Of a stretch of DNA of 64,000 bases, positions 17,871 through 25,923 are shown one piece after another; the first letter of the stretch is position 1; each line of letters opens with the position of its first letter. The stretch covers positions 1 to 64,000 of the forward strand of contig JAGOLX010000034.1 in the NCBI GenBank assembly GCA_017993835.1. Reading direction: 5' to 3'. Below the pieces are notes generated by a model. It saw only the letters and a program-made list of their open reading frames with translations. It made no database searches and was not told the origin of the DNA. The DNA comes from Phycisphaerae bacterium. Its GTDB lineage: Bacteria; Planctomycetota; Phycisphaerae; Sedimentisphaerales; Anaerobacaceae. The position numbers and the translations under genes are program-made.

Positions 17871-19133
17871 ATGCTCTATTATAGCCGTGGAAGTGAACAC
17901 GAGAACCTCAGCGGCGACGACCTCAAGCAAGGTCTGCACACCGCCCTCGACAAGCTGGGCGTGAGACGCAAGGTCCTCGCCCTGCCGCCGGACATTACGA
18001 GGCTCCACTCGCGAGCGGGCGAACTCACCCGCTACGCGTGGCAGTACTACGGCAAGGCCCTGACCGACGTCCTGCCTGCGCTCGGGACGCACTTCGCGAT
18101 GGCCGGGCCCGAGATCGCCAAGATGTATGGCGAGGTGCCCGCCGAGCTGTTCCGCGTCCACGACTGGCGCAACGGCTTCGCCACGCTGGGCGAGGTCCCC
18201 CCCGCTTTCATTCACGAGGTCAGCGAGGGCAAGCTCGATTGGCCCTGGCCGGCGCAGGTCAGCAAGCTGATCGCCGAGGGCGGGCACGACCTGATCCTCT
18301 CGCTCGGCCAGGTCGTGCCCCACGAGGTCATCGGCATGGCCAGCTACAACAAGAACGTCTTCATCGGCACCGGCGGCTCGGAGGGCATCAACAAGAGCCA
18401 CTTCCTCGGCGCAGTCTACGGCATGGAGCGGATCATGGGCCGGGCTGACACCCCGGTTCGCAAGGTGCTCAACTACGCGTCCGACCATTTCGCGAAGCAC
18501 CTGCCCATCGTCTACGTCCTGACGGTCGTCGGCGCAACGCAGTCGGGTCCGGTCACAAGGGGCCTCTTCATCGGGGACGATATCGAGTGCTTCTATCGAG
18601 CCTGCGAGCTGGCCCTGAAGGTGAACTTCACGATGCTCGACGAGCCGCTCAAGAAGGTCGTCGTCTGGCTCGACCCGGAAGAGTTCAAGAGCACATGGCT
18701 CGGCAATAAGAGCATCTACCGCACGCGGATGGCGATGGCCGATGGCGGCGAGCTGATCGTCCTGGCCCCCGGTCTGAGGGAGTTCGGCGAGGACAAAGGC
18801 ATCGACAGGATGATCCGCAAGTACGGCTACGTGGGCACGGACCGCGTCCTGCAACTCGTGCGGGAGAACGAGGACCTGCGATCCAGCCTCGGCGCCGCGG
18901 CCCACCTGATCCACGGATCAACCGAGGGCCGCTTCACGGTGACCTATTGTCCCGGCTCGCTGACGAAGCAGGAGATCGAGAGCGTGAACATGCAATACGC
19001 CGACCTGCGCACGATGGCCAAGTACGACCCGAAAAGGTTGAAAGACGGCCCGAACCAAGTCGCCGGCGAAGACATCTTCTACATCTCGAACCCGGGCCTG
19101 GGCCTCTGGTCCACGAGGGCACGGTTCAGATAG
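17871..19133 (+). CDS. LarA-family (nickel-pincer) 2-hydroxyacid racemase/epimerase-like protein
   Basis: The 420-residue protein matches the lactate racemase LarA family (DUF2088). The D-I-T-R motif corresponds to Asp72/Arg75 of LarA. Three histidines and one lysine sit where the nickel-pincer ligands are expected: His in A-L-G-T-H, His in V-V-P-H-E, Lys ten residues later in Y-N-K-N, and His sixteen residues after that in K-S-H-F. These spacings match His174/Lys184/His200. The enzyme should therefore need the LarB/C/E-made cofactor, whose genes are not in this window. LarA homologues acting on hydroxyacids other than lactate are known, and the adjacent mannonate-oxidoreductase-like SDR suggests an aldonate such as mannonate/gluconate (inference). 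The ATG at 17871 has a GGTGGGA just upstream; earlier in-frame GTG/ATG codons are less likely. Confidence 0.75.
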   Translation: MLYYSRGSEHENLSGDDLKQGLHTALDKLGVRRKVLALPPDITRLHSRAGELTRYAWQYYGKALTDVLPALGTHFAMAGPEIAKMYGEVPAELFRVHDWRNGFATLGEVPPAFIHEVSEGKLDWPWPAQVSKLIAEGGHDLILSLGQVVPHEVIGMASYNKNVFIGTGGSEGINKSHFLGAVYGMERIMGRADTPVRKVLNYASDHFAKHLPIVYVLTVVGATQSGPVTRGLFIGDDIECFYRACELALKVNFTMLDEPLKKVVVWLDPEEFKSTWLGNKSIYRTRMAMADGGELIVLAPGLREFGEDKGIDRMIRKYGYVGTDRVLQLVRENEDLRSSLGAAAHLIHGSTEGRFTVTYCPGSLTKQEIESVNMQYADLRTMAKYDPKRLKDGPNQVAGEDIFYISNPGLGLWSTRARFR

Positions 19134-19391
19134 AAGTGAGGCTCACATTGAGAGTCCTTGGAATGGGTGCTTGACAGAAGACTCGATTGAACCGATACCA
19201 TGTGTGCAGACTCGGCCGAGGGGCTGCCACGGTGGTCCCGAAAGCATTGTCTCCTTCTTTTTGCCCTCATCTCGCCTCGCAGGGATATGAACCCGCGGAG
19301 AGTGTGTCGTCAAGCCAATTCCGCTGTGGTTCTGCACGCTGGCGCCGATTCACCTTTTTCCAAGCCGGGCTATGACCGGGTGAGGAGGTCG

Positions 19392-21167
19392 TCACGGGCC
19401 GCCGAACCTGAGGATAGCGAGGGTCCCGCTGCAGACGAAACCGGCGCCGCCGGTCAAGTCGCCGGCGACGCGGATGGTGAATTGGCCGCAGCCTTCGGTG
19501 GCCGCCAGGAGGCCGGGGGTGTCGAAGAAGCACAGGATCTTGCCCTGTGTGCTCGAGCCATAGATCTTCATACTGGACGACTGCACGTTGCCCGGCGTCA
19601 GGACGAGCGGGGCATCGACGATCCTCTCCTTGCCGTAACCTTCGGGCAGGTGGATGACGATCCTCAGGCTCTGCGTGGCCTGCGACGGGTTGCGCCAGAG
19701 GTAGGTGGGTTCGAGGAACATCTGAGCGCGGACGGCTCCGTCGGTGACGGCCACGTCGGCGCGTGCCCGGCTGACGGCTGCCTGTCTGCTCGTAATCGAG
19801 ACCACATTGCTGACCACCGTCCCGGTCTCGACCGAGTTGTCCACCTGGGCGACCAGCTCCAGACGGAGTTGGCCGCCGGCGGTGAGCAGCGGATAGACCC
19901 AGGTGTAGGTGTGGGCCTTGGCGTCGTAAGAGCCGGACTTGCCATCGCCCTGGGCCCAGACGAAGGCCATCTCAGGCGGCAATTCGTCCACGATCGTCAA
20001 CTGCGTGACCGCCGCAGTTCGTGAGGGATTGCGGAGCTGGATGGCGTACGTGACCTGCTCGCCCGCTCCCACGCACGGGCGGTCCCGCTCATTCAGCTCA
20101 TCGATCGGGCTGACGACGATCTTCTCGACCTCGATTGCCTCATAGGCGACGGTTACCTCCGCTTCCGCGTTCACCTGGGTGTTGTGGAACGGGATGGCCA
20201 GCCCGGTGGGTCGGCCGATCTGTTCGATGACCTGAAGCTGCCTGAGGTCCGCATCGAAGACCATGAGGTCCTTGCCGCCTTCGCGGTTGTCCCGGCCGGT
20301 GGTGAGGTAGATCAGACCCGTTTCGAGATCGACGCCGAGTCCCATGACACCGGCGTTCGGATCGACGAGCACCTCCCGGGTCTCGCCGCCGGACAGTTGG
20401 TGCCGCGTCAGATAGAAACTGTCGAGGAAGCCGCCGCCGTAGTAGAGACAATCCCTCGCGGGGTCCACCGCGATGCTCAACGCGATCCGATTCACCGGCA
20501 GACTCCGCACGAGGCTCCAGTCCCAGGTGCTGTAGACGAGGATCTCCCGGGTCGGCCCGGCGACGTACAGCAGGTCGTTGTACTCGTCCAGTGCGATGCC
20601 GAAGGCCTGTGCGCCTTGGAGTGGGAAGGGCGAACCCAAAGTCGGGGTCAGCAGGCATTTGTCGGGGTCCCATCTCATCGCGTACAGCGTCTCGCCGCCG
20701 CAATCGGTGCAGTAGAGCAGTCCCTTCTCGTGGTCGTACACCACGCCCGCCAGGTTCGAGGCGTTTGAGACTGCCAGGATGGCCTCCTGCTCCAGAGTGG
20801 TCGCATCGACCACGAGGATGCGTCCGGAGTTCTCATAGGTGCAGAACAGGTGGCCGGAATCGGAATCCATGGCAATGCCCACCATGCCGGCGGAGAGGAA
20901 AGGCGCGAGGAATTCGGTCTGGTAGGTCAGCTTTCCGTCGGTTCCGATGTCGTAGACGTGAATGGGGAGTTTGCCATCAAGGAAGTTGACGATCTGAGCG
21001 ATCACGTACATGGATTTGCCGGCGGCCACGCCAGCGGTCGCAGCCAGGAACAGCAGGACGATCGCCATGCATCGCGTGGAAAACCCGCGTTCGCAGCCTG
21101 GACGCCGACAGAACCATAGCGCCCCCCGCATCCATCGCCCGGTTGTATTGTGCGATTCGACCTTCAT
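19392..21167 (-). CDS. exported beta-propeller protein with DUF11-like C-terminal domain
   Basis: The 591-residue protein has an N-terminal export signal ending near A-A-T-A-G-V-A-A-G (about residue 50; an unusually long charged lead). About 300 residues follow of repeating strands such as G-V-V-Y-D-H-E-K-G-L-L-Y-C-T and A-V-D-P-A-R-D-C-L-Y-Y-G-G, typical of a 6-7-bladed beta-propeller. Residues about 365-500 look like a DUF11/invasin-type beta domain (V-T-Y-A-I-Q-L-R-N-P-S...V-D-E-L-P-P). No catalytic motif was seen. GGAGGGG lies about 5 nt before the start at 21167, and a strong promoter is at 21194-21222. It is probably a surface or secreted binding protein. Confidence 0.7.
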   Translation of the reverse strand: MKVESHNTTGRWMRGALWFCRRPGCERGFSTRCMAIVLLFLAATAGVAAGKSMYVIAQIVNFLDGKLPIHVYDIGTDGKLTYQTEFLAPFLSAGMVGIAMDSDSGHLFCTYENSGRILVVDATTLEQEAILAVSNASNLAGVVYDHEKGLLYCTDCGGETLYAMRWDPDKCLLTPTLGSPFPLQGAQAFGIALDEYNDLLYVAGPTREILVYSTWDWSLVRSLPVNRIALSIAVDPARDCLYYGGGFLDSFYLTRHQLSGGETREVLVDPNAGVMGLGVDLETGLIYLTTGRDNREGGKDLMVFDADLRQLQVIEQIGRPTGLAIPFHNTQVNAEAEVTVAYEAIEVEKIVVSPIDELNERDRPCVGAGEQVTYAIQLRNPSRTAAVTQLTIVDELPPEMAFVWAQGDGKSGSYDAKAHTYTWVYPLLTAGGQLRLELVAQVDNSVETGTVVSNVVSITSRQAAVSRARADVAVTDGAVRAQMFLEPTYLWRNPSQATQSLRIVIHLPEGYGKERIVDAPLVLTPGNVQSSSMKIYGSSTQGKILCFFDTPGLLAATEGCGQFTIRVAGDLTGGAGFVCSGTLAILRFGGP

Positions 21168-21193
21168 CACGCCCCTCCAGAGCCGTTTCTCAT

Positions 21194-21222
21194 ATTGTAG
21201 CAACCTTCACCCGGCCTGTCAA
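21194..21222 (-). promoter_or_regulatory. strong sigma70-like promoter for the beta-propeller gene
   Basis: On the minus strand: perfect TTGACA (21222-21217), a 17-nt spacer and TACAAT (21199-21194). The -10 lies about 27 nt before the start codon at 21167. Its -35 is only 14 nt from the -35 of the divergent exopolysaccharide promoter. Confidence 0.7.
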
Positions 21223-21236
21223 TGTGAATGGGTGCC

Positions 21237-21266
21237 TTGACAGGGGGGATGGACCGGAACTATAGT
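21237..21266 (+). promoter_or_regulatory. sigma70-like promoter for the exopolysaccharide operon
   Basis: Perfect TTGACA (21237-21242), an 18-nt spacer and TATAGT (21261-21266), about 87 nt before the first gene at 21354. It faces away from the minus-strand promoter at 21194-21222, so the two transcription units start back to back. Confidence 0.65.
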
Positions 21267-21353
21267 ACCGTTTTCGCATCCCGACGCGGGCCCGCTGGGC
21301 AGGCGAAGGGGATGCCGGCGTCCTGCTTGGAGACCCTTTCGTAGCTGCCGATC

Positions 21354-22532
21354 ATGAGTGATAAGCGATCCAGAGCCTCAACGTTCGACCGATCCGACTG
21401 CAACGGCCTTGCGCCCGCGACGTCGGAGCCGGCGGTTCTGCGCTACCTGTGTCTGCTTTGGAGACACAGAGTCCTGATTGCCGTCGTGTCGATGATTCCC
21501 GCCGTGATCGTGGCCTTGGCGCTGTGCCTATGGCCGCGCAAGTACACGGCGGTGTTCGTCTACGAGCGTCCGCTGGCCGAGAGCCAGTACAGCGTGCTGC
21601 TGCAGCGGTTCTACAGTCAGGAGAACCTGGACAAGATCGCGGGTCGGCTCCGGGAGCAGGGGCTGGCGGACTACGCGGGACGACTGGACAAGGCCCGGTT
21701 CCGACAGGCTTTCGGCAAGCTGATCCGGTTCGAGGTCTCGCCGATGTACCCGCGCCGGCTCCAGACCACCGACCCGGCCACGTCGCTGCAAATCAGCAAT
21801 TTCCAGGCCGGACTCCTGCTGGTCCGGGTCTTCGGGGACTCCGAGCGGGAGGTCTTGAGAGCCTCCGCGATCGTGATGGGCAATATCGAGGACGTCCTGC
21901 CCCTCTACGACATCCGAAACGACCTGAGGGAATCCCTTCAGCGGCACCGCCGGCTGGCGGCCGAGATCGAGGACAAGCGGTTCACCTTGACGCTCGACCT
22001 CGAGAAGGAGCAGGCGAAGCTGAAGAAGCTCCAGGCCGTCGAAGGGGTCGCGTCGGAAGGGGCGCAGCAGGGCATCGTGCTGCAATTCAACGATGTCGAG
22101 GGCAGCCACCAGTTTCTACCCCTGTCCTACCAGGTTCGCGCGGTCCAGTCTCGGATCATCGAGCTTGAGGAAACCCTGGCGGGCGACGCCAGGAAATACG
22201 CGTTCTACCTCCAGGTTCTGGATCTGAACGGCCGATTGCTGGATCAGATCGAGCAGAACGTGCTGACCTACTCCACCTCACAGCAATTCCTGGACTCGCT
22301 CCGGGAGCAACTGCAGGCGTGCGAGAAGACGGACGAGACGGCTCTCACGGACTATCTCAAGTCCTACATTCGCAAGACGGAAAACCTGGTCCTGGTGAAT
22401 ACACGTGCCGGCGAGCGGCCTGTCATCTACCCTGTGGGCAGGGGTGTCGTGAGGAATAGCGGCCTGACCTTCGCGGTGTCTCTGATGGCAGCCATGCTGG
22501 CGGCGGTTCTGTCCGAGTATCGGCGATGCTGA
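21354..22532 (+). CDS. Wzz-like polysaccharide chain-length determinant protein
   Basis: The 392-residue protein has the Wzz/GumC topology: a cytoplasmic N-terminus, a first membrane helix near residues 38-60 (V-L-I-A-V-V-S-M-I-P-A-V-I-V-A-L), a long periplasmic part with coiled-coil helices (about 180-330), and a second membrane helix at the C-terminus (about 368-388). It lacks a C-terminal tyrosine-kinase domain. It starts a five-gene operon; its stop overlaps the next start. Such proteins set the chain length of Wzx/Wzy-made polysaccharides in the inner membrane. Assignment is by topology and context more than by a signature. Confidence 0.65.
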   Translation: MSDKRSRASTFDRSDCNGLAPATSEPAVLRYLCLLWRHRVLIAVVSMIPAVIVALALCLWPRKYTAVFVYERPLAESQYSVLLQRFYSQENLDKIAGRLREQGLADYAGRLDKARFRQAFGKLIRFEVSPMYPRRLQTTDPATSLQISNFQAGLLLVRVFGDSEREVLRASAIVMGNIEDVLPLYDIRNDLRESLQRHRRLAAEIEDKRFTLTLDLEKEQAKLKKLQAVEGVASEGAQQGIVLQFNDVEGSHQFLPLSYQVRAVQSRIIELEETLAGDARKYAFYLQVLDLNGRLLDQIEQNVLTYSTSQQFLDSLREQLQACEKTDETALTDYLKSYIRKTENLVLVNTRAGERPVIYPVGRGVVRNSGLTFAVSLMAAMLAAVLSEYRRC

Positions 22533-23827
22533 ACACACTCAAAGCCACCTGGGGTCGCAACCGCACGGTCATCGGGAATTTCTTCACGCTATCCGTCGTT
22601 CAGTTCGCCAACTACCTGGTCCCGCTGATCCTGATCCCGTATCTGACCCGGGTCCTGGGCCTCTCCCGATATGGCCTCGTGGAACTGGCCCGCGCCGTCA
22701 GCGTGTACTTTCTTCTGCTCACGGATTACGGATTCAGCCTGTCGGCCACGCGGGAGGTCTCCGTTCATCGGAATGATCCGAAGAGACTATCCGAGGTGTT
22801 CTCTTCGGTGATGACCCTGAAATGCCTGCTGGTCCTCCTGAGCACGGCAGTTCTCTCGGGGATCGTGTTCACAGTCCCCCGGCTCAGGCCCGACTGGCCG
22901 GTGTACTACCTTTCCTTCGCCAGCGTGCTCGGCATGTGGTTGTTCCCGATGTGGCTGTTCCAGGGCATGGAACGCATGAAGCCTATCGCGGTCGTGACCG
23001 TCGTGGCGAAATCGCTCGTCGTCGTGGCCACGGTCCTGTTCGTTCGCGACCCGGACGACTACCTGTATGTCCCGCTCCTGCACTCGGGGGGCAATCTGCT
23101 CATCGGTCTGGCCGGTCTGGCGATTGCCCTGCGGAGTTTCCCTATCCGATTTCGACTGCCCTCCGCCGGCGTGCTCTGGCGAGAGTTCATGGATGGACGG
23201 CACGTGTTCGCGTCCCGGATCTCGACAACCCTCTACACGACGAGCAACGTCGTCATTCTGGGCCTGTTCGCCGACAATGTGCTGGTCGCATACTTCGCGG
23301 CGGGCGAGAAGATCGTCCGGGCGGCCACCGACGGGCTCATGATCCCGCTGTCCCAGGCGATCTTCCCCCACATCGGCCGGCTGGCGTCACAGTCGAAGCA
23401 GGCGGCGCTGCGGTTCGCCGCCCGGGTCGCGGGCGCGCTGAGCATCGTGACCGCGATGATCTCCGCGGCCCTTTTGTTCGGTGCCCCGTACATCGCGCAG
23501 GCCGTGCTCGACGAGGACTGGCAGGGCGGCGCCTTGGTGATTCGCATCCTGTCGTTCTTGCCGTTCATCATCGGGCTGAGCAACGTCTTCGGCGTCCAGA
23601 TCATGGTCAATTTCGGACTCCAGCAGACCCTCACGAGGATTCTGACCGCAGCGGGCCTGTTCAACCTGATCGTTGCATTGTCTTTGGTCGTGCCCTTGCG
23701 CCATGCCGGCGTCGCCGTCGCAACGCTGTTGACGGAGGTCTTCGTCACCACGACCATGTTCGTGTCGTTGCGAAGGAGCGGACTGGACCTCATCCGCAGC
23801 GCCAGGGGAGGGGGTTGCGATGGCTGA
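22526..23827 (+). CDS. Wzx-type polysaccharide flippase (MATE/MOP superfamily)
   Basis: The 433-residue protein has about 12 predicted membrane helices and begins with a typical RfbX/Wzx N-terminus (F-F-T-L-S-V-V-Q-F-A-N-Y-L-V-P-L...P-Y-L-T-R-V-L-G). It would move lipid-linked sugar repeat units across the inner membrane. The ATG overlaps the end of the chain-length gene by 7 nt (ATGCTGA) and its own end overlaps glf by 8 nt, so translation is probably coupled. Substrate is unknown, although the neighbouring glf suggests galactofuranose in the repeat. Confidence 0.85.
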   Translation: MLNTLKATWGRNRTVIGNFFTLSVVQFANYLVPLILIPYLTRVLGLSRYGLVELARAVSVYFLLLTDYGFSLSATREVSVHRNDPKRLSEVFSSVMTLKCLLVLLSTAVLSGIVFTVPRLRPDWPVYYLSFASVLGMWLFPMWLFQGMERMKPIAVVTVVAKSLVVVATVLFVRDPDDYLYVPLLHSGGNLLIGLAGLAIALRSFPIRFRLPSAGVLWREFMDGRHVFASRISTTLYTTSNVVILGLFADNVLVAYFAAGEKIVRAATDGLMIPLSQAIFPHIGRLASQSKQAALRFAARVAGALSIVTAMISAALLFGAPYIAQAVLDEDWQGGALVIRILSFLPFIIGLSNVFGVQIMVNFGLQQTLTRILTAAGLFNLIVALSLVVPLRHAGVAVATLLTEVFVTTTMFVSLRRSGLDLIRSARGGGCDG

Positions 23828-24914
23828 CTGGCTCGTCGTCGGCGCCGGGTTGGCAGGCTGCGTCCTCGCGGAGCGGATCGCGAACATCGTGCAGCAGAAG
23901 GTGCTCCTGATCGACCGGCGCAATCACATCGGCGGCAACGCATACGATTATCGCGACGAGCATGGCCTGTTCGTTCAGAAATACGGGCCGCACATCTTTC
24001 ATACGAACATCGAGCCGGTCTGGGACTACCTGTCCCGATTCACCGCGTGGAACGGGTACACGCATCGCGTGCTGGCCAACGTCGCGGGCAAAGAAGTGCC
24101 TCTGCCGATCAGCATCGAGACGATGGAACGCCTGTACGGCCGTGCGTTCACGCCCGAGCAGCTCCGCGAGCACTTCGAGCAGCGACGACTCAGGCTCCCG
24201 AAGATCGAGAACGCCCGCGACGTGGTCGTCTCCCAGGTCGGCACGGAACTCTACGAGCTGCTCTATCGCAACTACACGAGGAAGCAGTGGGGACTCGACC
24301 CCGAGCAGCTCGATCCGCAGGTCACCGGGCGCCTGCCCGTCCGGTTCGACCGGGACACCCGCTATTTCACCGATCCGCACCAGGGCCTGCCGGACGAGGG
24401 CTACACGCGGATGTTTGAGCGAATGCTGGACAGTCCGAACATCGAGGTCCGTCTCGGCACGGAGTACCGGGATATCGCCAAGGGCACGTATCCGGGCGGG
24501 CGCATATTCACCGGTCCGATCGACGAGTTCTTCAACTTCCGGCATGGCCGCCTGCCCTACAGGAGCCTGCGGTTTCGTTTCGAGACGGCGGCCGTCGAGC
24601 GGTTTCAGAACGCCGGCGTTGTCAATTACCCCGACGAGCAGGACCACACGCGGATCACGGAGTTCAAGCATCTGTATCTCCAGGAGCATCCGTACACCAC
24701 GATCTGCTACGAGTACGGCACCGCGGAGGGCCCCCCGTGCTACCCGGTCCCGACGCCGGCCAACCGCGCCCTGTACGAGAGGTACAGGGCCCTCGCGGAC
24801 GGGCTGGACGGCACGCACTTTGTCGGTAGACTGGCGCAATACGAGTATCTGAACATGGATCAGGTCGTCTGTCGCGCCTTGGCGCTTTTCGAGAAGATAC
24901 GGGACCGTGCCTGA
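23820..24914 (+). CDS. glf: UDP-galactopyranose mutase
   Basis: The 364-residue flavoenzyme converts UDP-galactopyranose to UDP-galactofuranose. The N-terminus has the FAD-binding V-V-G-A-G-L-A-G motif, R-R-N-H-I-G-G-N-A-Y-D, and Y-G-P-H-I-F-H-T-N, which is diagnostic for Glf. Later motifs include N-Y-T-R-K-Q-W and L-P-Y-R-S-L-R-F, and the C-terminal R-L-A-Q-Y-E-Y-L-N-M-D also fits. Length is close to the usual 360-390. It overlaps both neighbours by 8 nt and feeds the GT2 galactofuranosyltransferase-like gene next to it. Confidence 0.95.
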   Translation: MADWLVVGAGLAGCVLAERIANIVQQKVLLIDRRNHIGGNAYDYRDEHGLFVQKYGPHIFHTNIEPVWDYLSRFTAWNGYTHRVLANVAGKEVPLPISIETMERLYGRAFTPEQLREHFEQRRLRLPKIENARDVVVSQVGTELYELLYRNYTRKQWGLDPEQLDPQVTGRLPVRFDRDTRYFTDPHQGLPDEGYTRMFERMLDSPNIEVRLGTEYRDIAKGTYPGGRIFTGPIDEFFNFRHGRLPYRSLRFRFETAAVERFQNAGVVNYPDEQDHTRITEFKHLYLQEHPYTTICYEYGTAEGPPCYPVPTPANRALYERYRALADGLDGTHFVGRLAQYEYLNMDQVVCRALALFEKIRDRA

Positions 24915-25923
24915 GAGCCGACGAGAGAAGATCGCTGCGGTTGTCGTGACGTACAACAGGCAACGCCTGCTCGGGGAGTGTCTGGACTCGCTTCTGACGC
25001 AGACGCACCCTCTGGACGGGCTCTACATCGTCGACAACCGCTCGACCGATGGGACGCACGAGTACCTGGTGGGCCGGGGTCTGGCGGGCCCGCTCGATGA
25101 GCCGTTCGACGGACCCCGGGAGACAGTGTGCTCCATCGAGCCGTCCGGATTCCCTGGTCGGCGCATCGAGGTCCATTCCGTGACGATGCCCGAGAACACC
25201 GGCGGCGCCGGCGGGTTCCATGAAGGGATGAAGCGGGCCGCGGGGGCAGGCTTCGACTGGCTCTGGCTGATGGACGACGATCTGCTGGCGGCCCCCGACG
25301 CCCTGGAGGTTCTGGTGCGCCAGGCCAACGCCCTGCGAAGCCGAGGCCAGGAGTCCTTCGTGCTCGGCTCGCTGGCCTTCGCCCGCGATCAGGCGGACGG
25401 GGACACCCTGGCGTTCCCCCTGCAGGAGCTGTCTATGTCTCGCCATCCGAAATCCGGAATCCATGAGCATCGAAGGGGGATCTACCACTGGCGGCTCTCC
25501 GAGGTCCGCGACCAGGTGAAGGACGGGCTCTATCGCTGGGTCTGCCCGTTCAACGGGACCTACGTCCCCGCGCGGGCGGTGGCCGAGATCGGCCTGCCCA
25601 ACAAGGATTTCTTCATCTGGGGCGACGAGAGGGACTGGCTCTGGCGGGCGGCCGGGCGATACGACCTCTACACCGCGGTGGACAGCAGGGCCCTTCATCC
25701 GCGAATCTGCATCACTCGCTTCGACTGGAAGCAGTACTACTACATCCGCAACGCGATCGTCGTGAACCGGCACTTCCGGTTCACCTCGCTGCGGAACCTG
25801 CGGTTCATCGTGCTGAGTCTCGCGCGGGGTGCGCGACACGGAAGGGCCGGCCTGATCCTCGTTCTTCGCGCCGTTCGCGACGGACTGACCGGACGACTGG
25901 GCAGGAGGCCGGGATACCCGTGA
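24907..25923 (+). CDS. GT2 glycosyltransferase, galactofuranosyltransferase-like
   Basis: The 338-residue GT-A enzyme starts at GTG 24907, which overlaps the glf stop. It has V-V-V-T-Y-N-R near residue 11, D-N-R-S-T-D-G-T (about 40-47), the metal-binding W-L-M-D-D-D-L (about 117-123), and a catalytic-region F-F-I-W-G-D-E-R-D-W. The I-W-G-D-E/D signature is typical of the GlfT/rhamnosyl-like GT2 branch. Directly after glf, it most likely transfers galactofuranose from UDP-Galf to a lipid-linked acceptor on the cytoplasmic face; the acceptor is unknown. Confidence 0.8.
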   Translation: MPESRREKIAAVVVTYNRQRLLGECLDSLLTQTHPLDGLYIVDNRSTDGTHEYLVGRGLAGPLDEPFDGPRETVCSIEPSGFPGRRIEVHSVTMPENTGGAGGFHEGMKRAAGAGFDWLWLMDDDLLAAPDALEVLVRQANALRSRGQESFVLGSLAFARDQADGDTLAFPLQELSMSRHPKSGIHEHRRGIYHWRLSEVRDQVKDGLYRWVCPFNGTYVPARAVAEIGLPNKDFFIWGDERDWLWRAAGRYDLYTAVDSRALHPRICITRFDWKQYYYIRNAIVVNRHFRFTSLRNLRFIVLSLARGARHGRAGLILVLRAVRDGLTGRLGRRPGYP

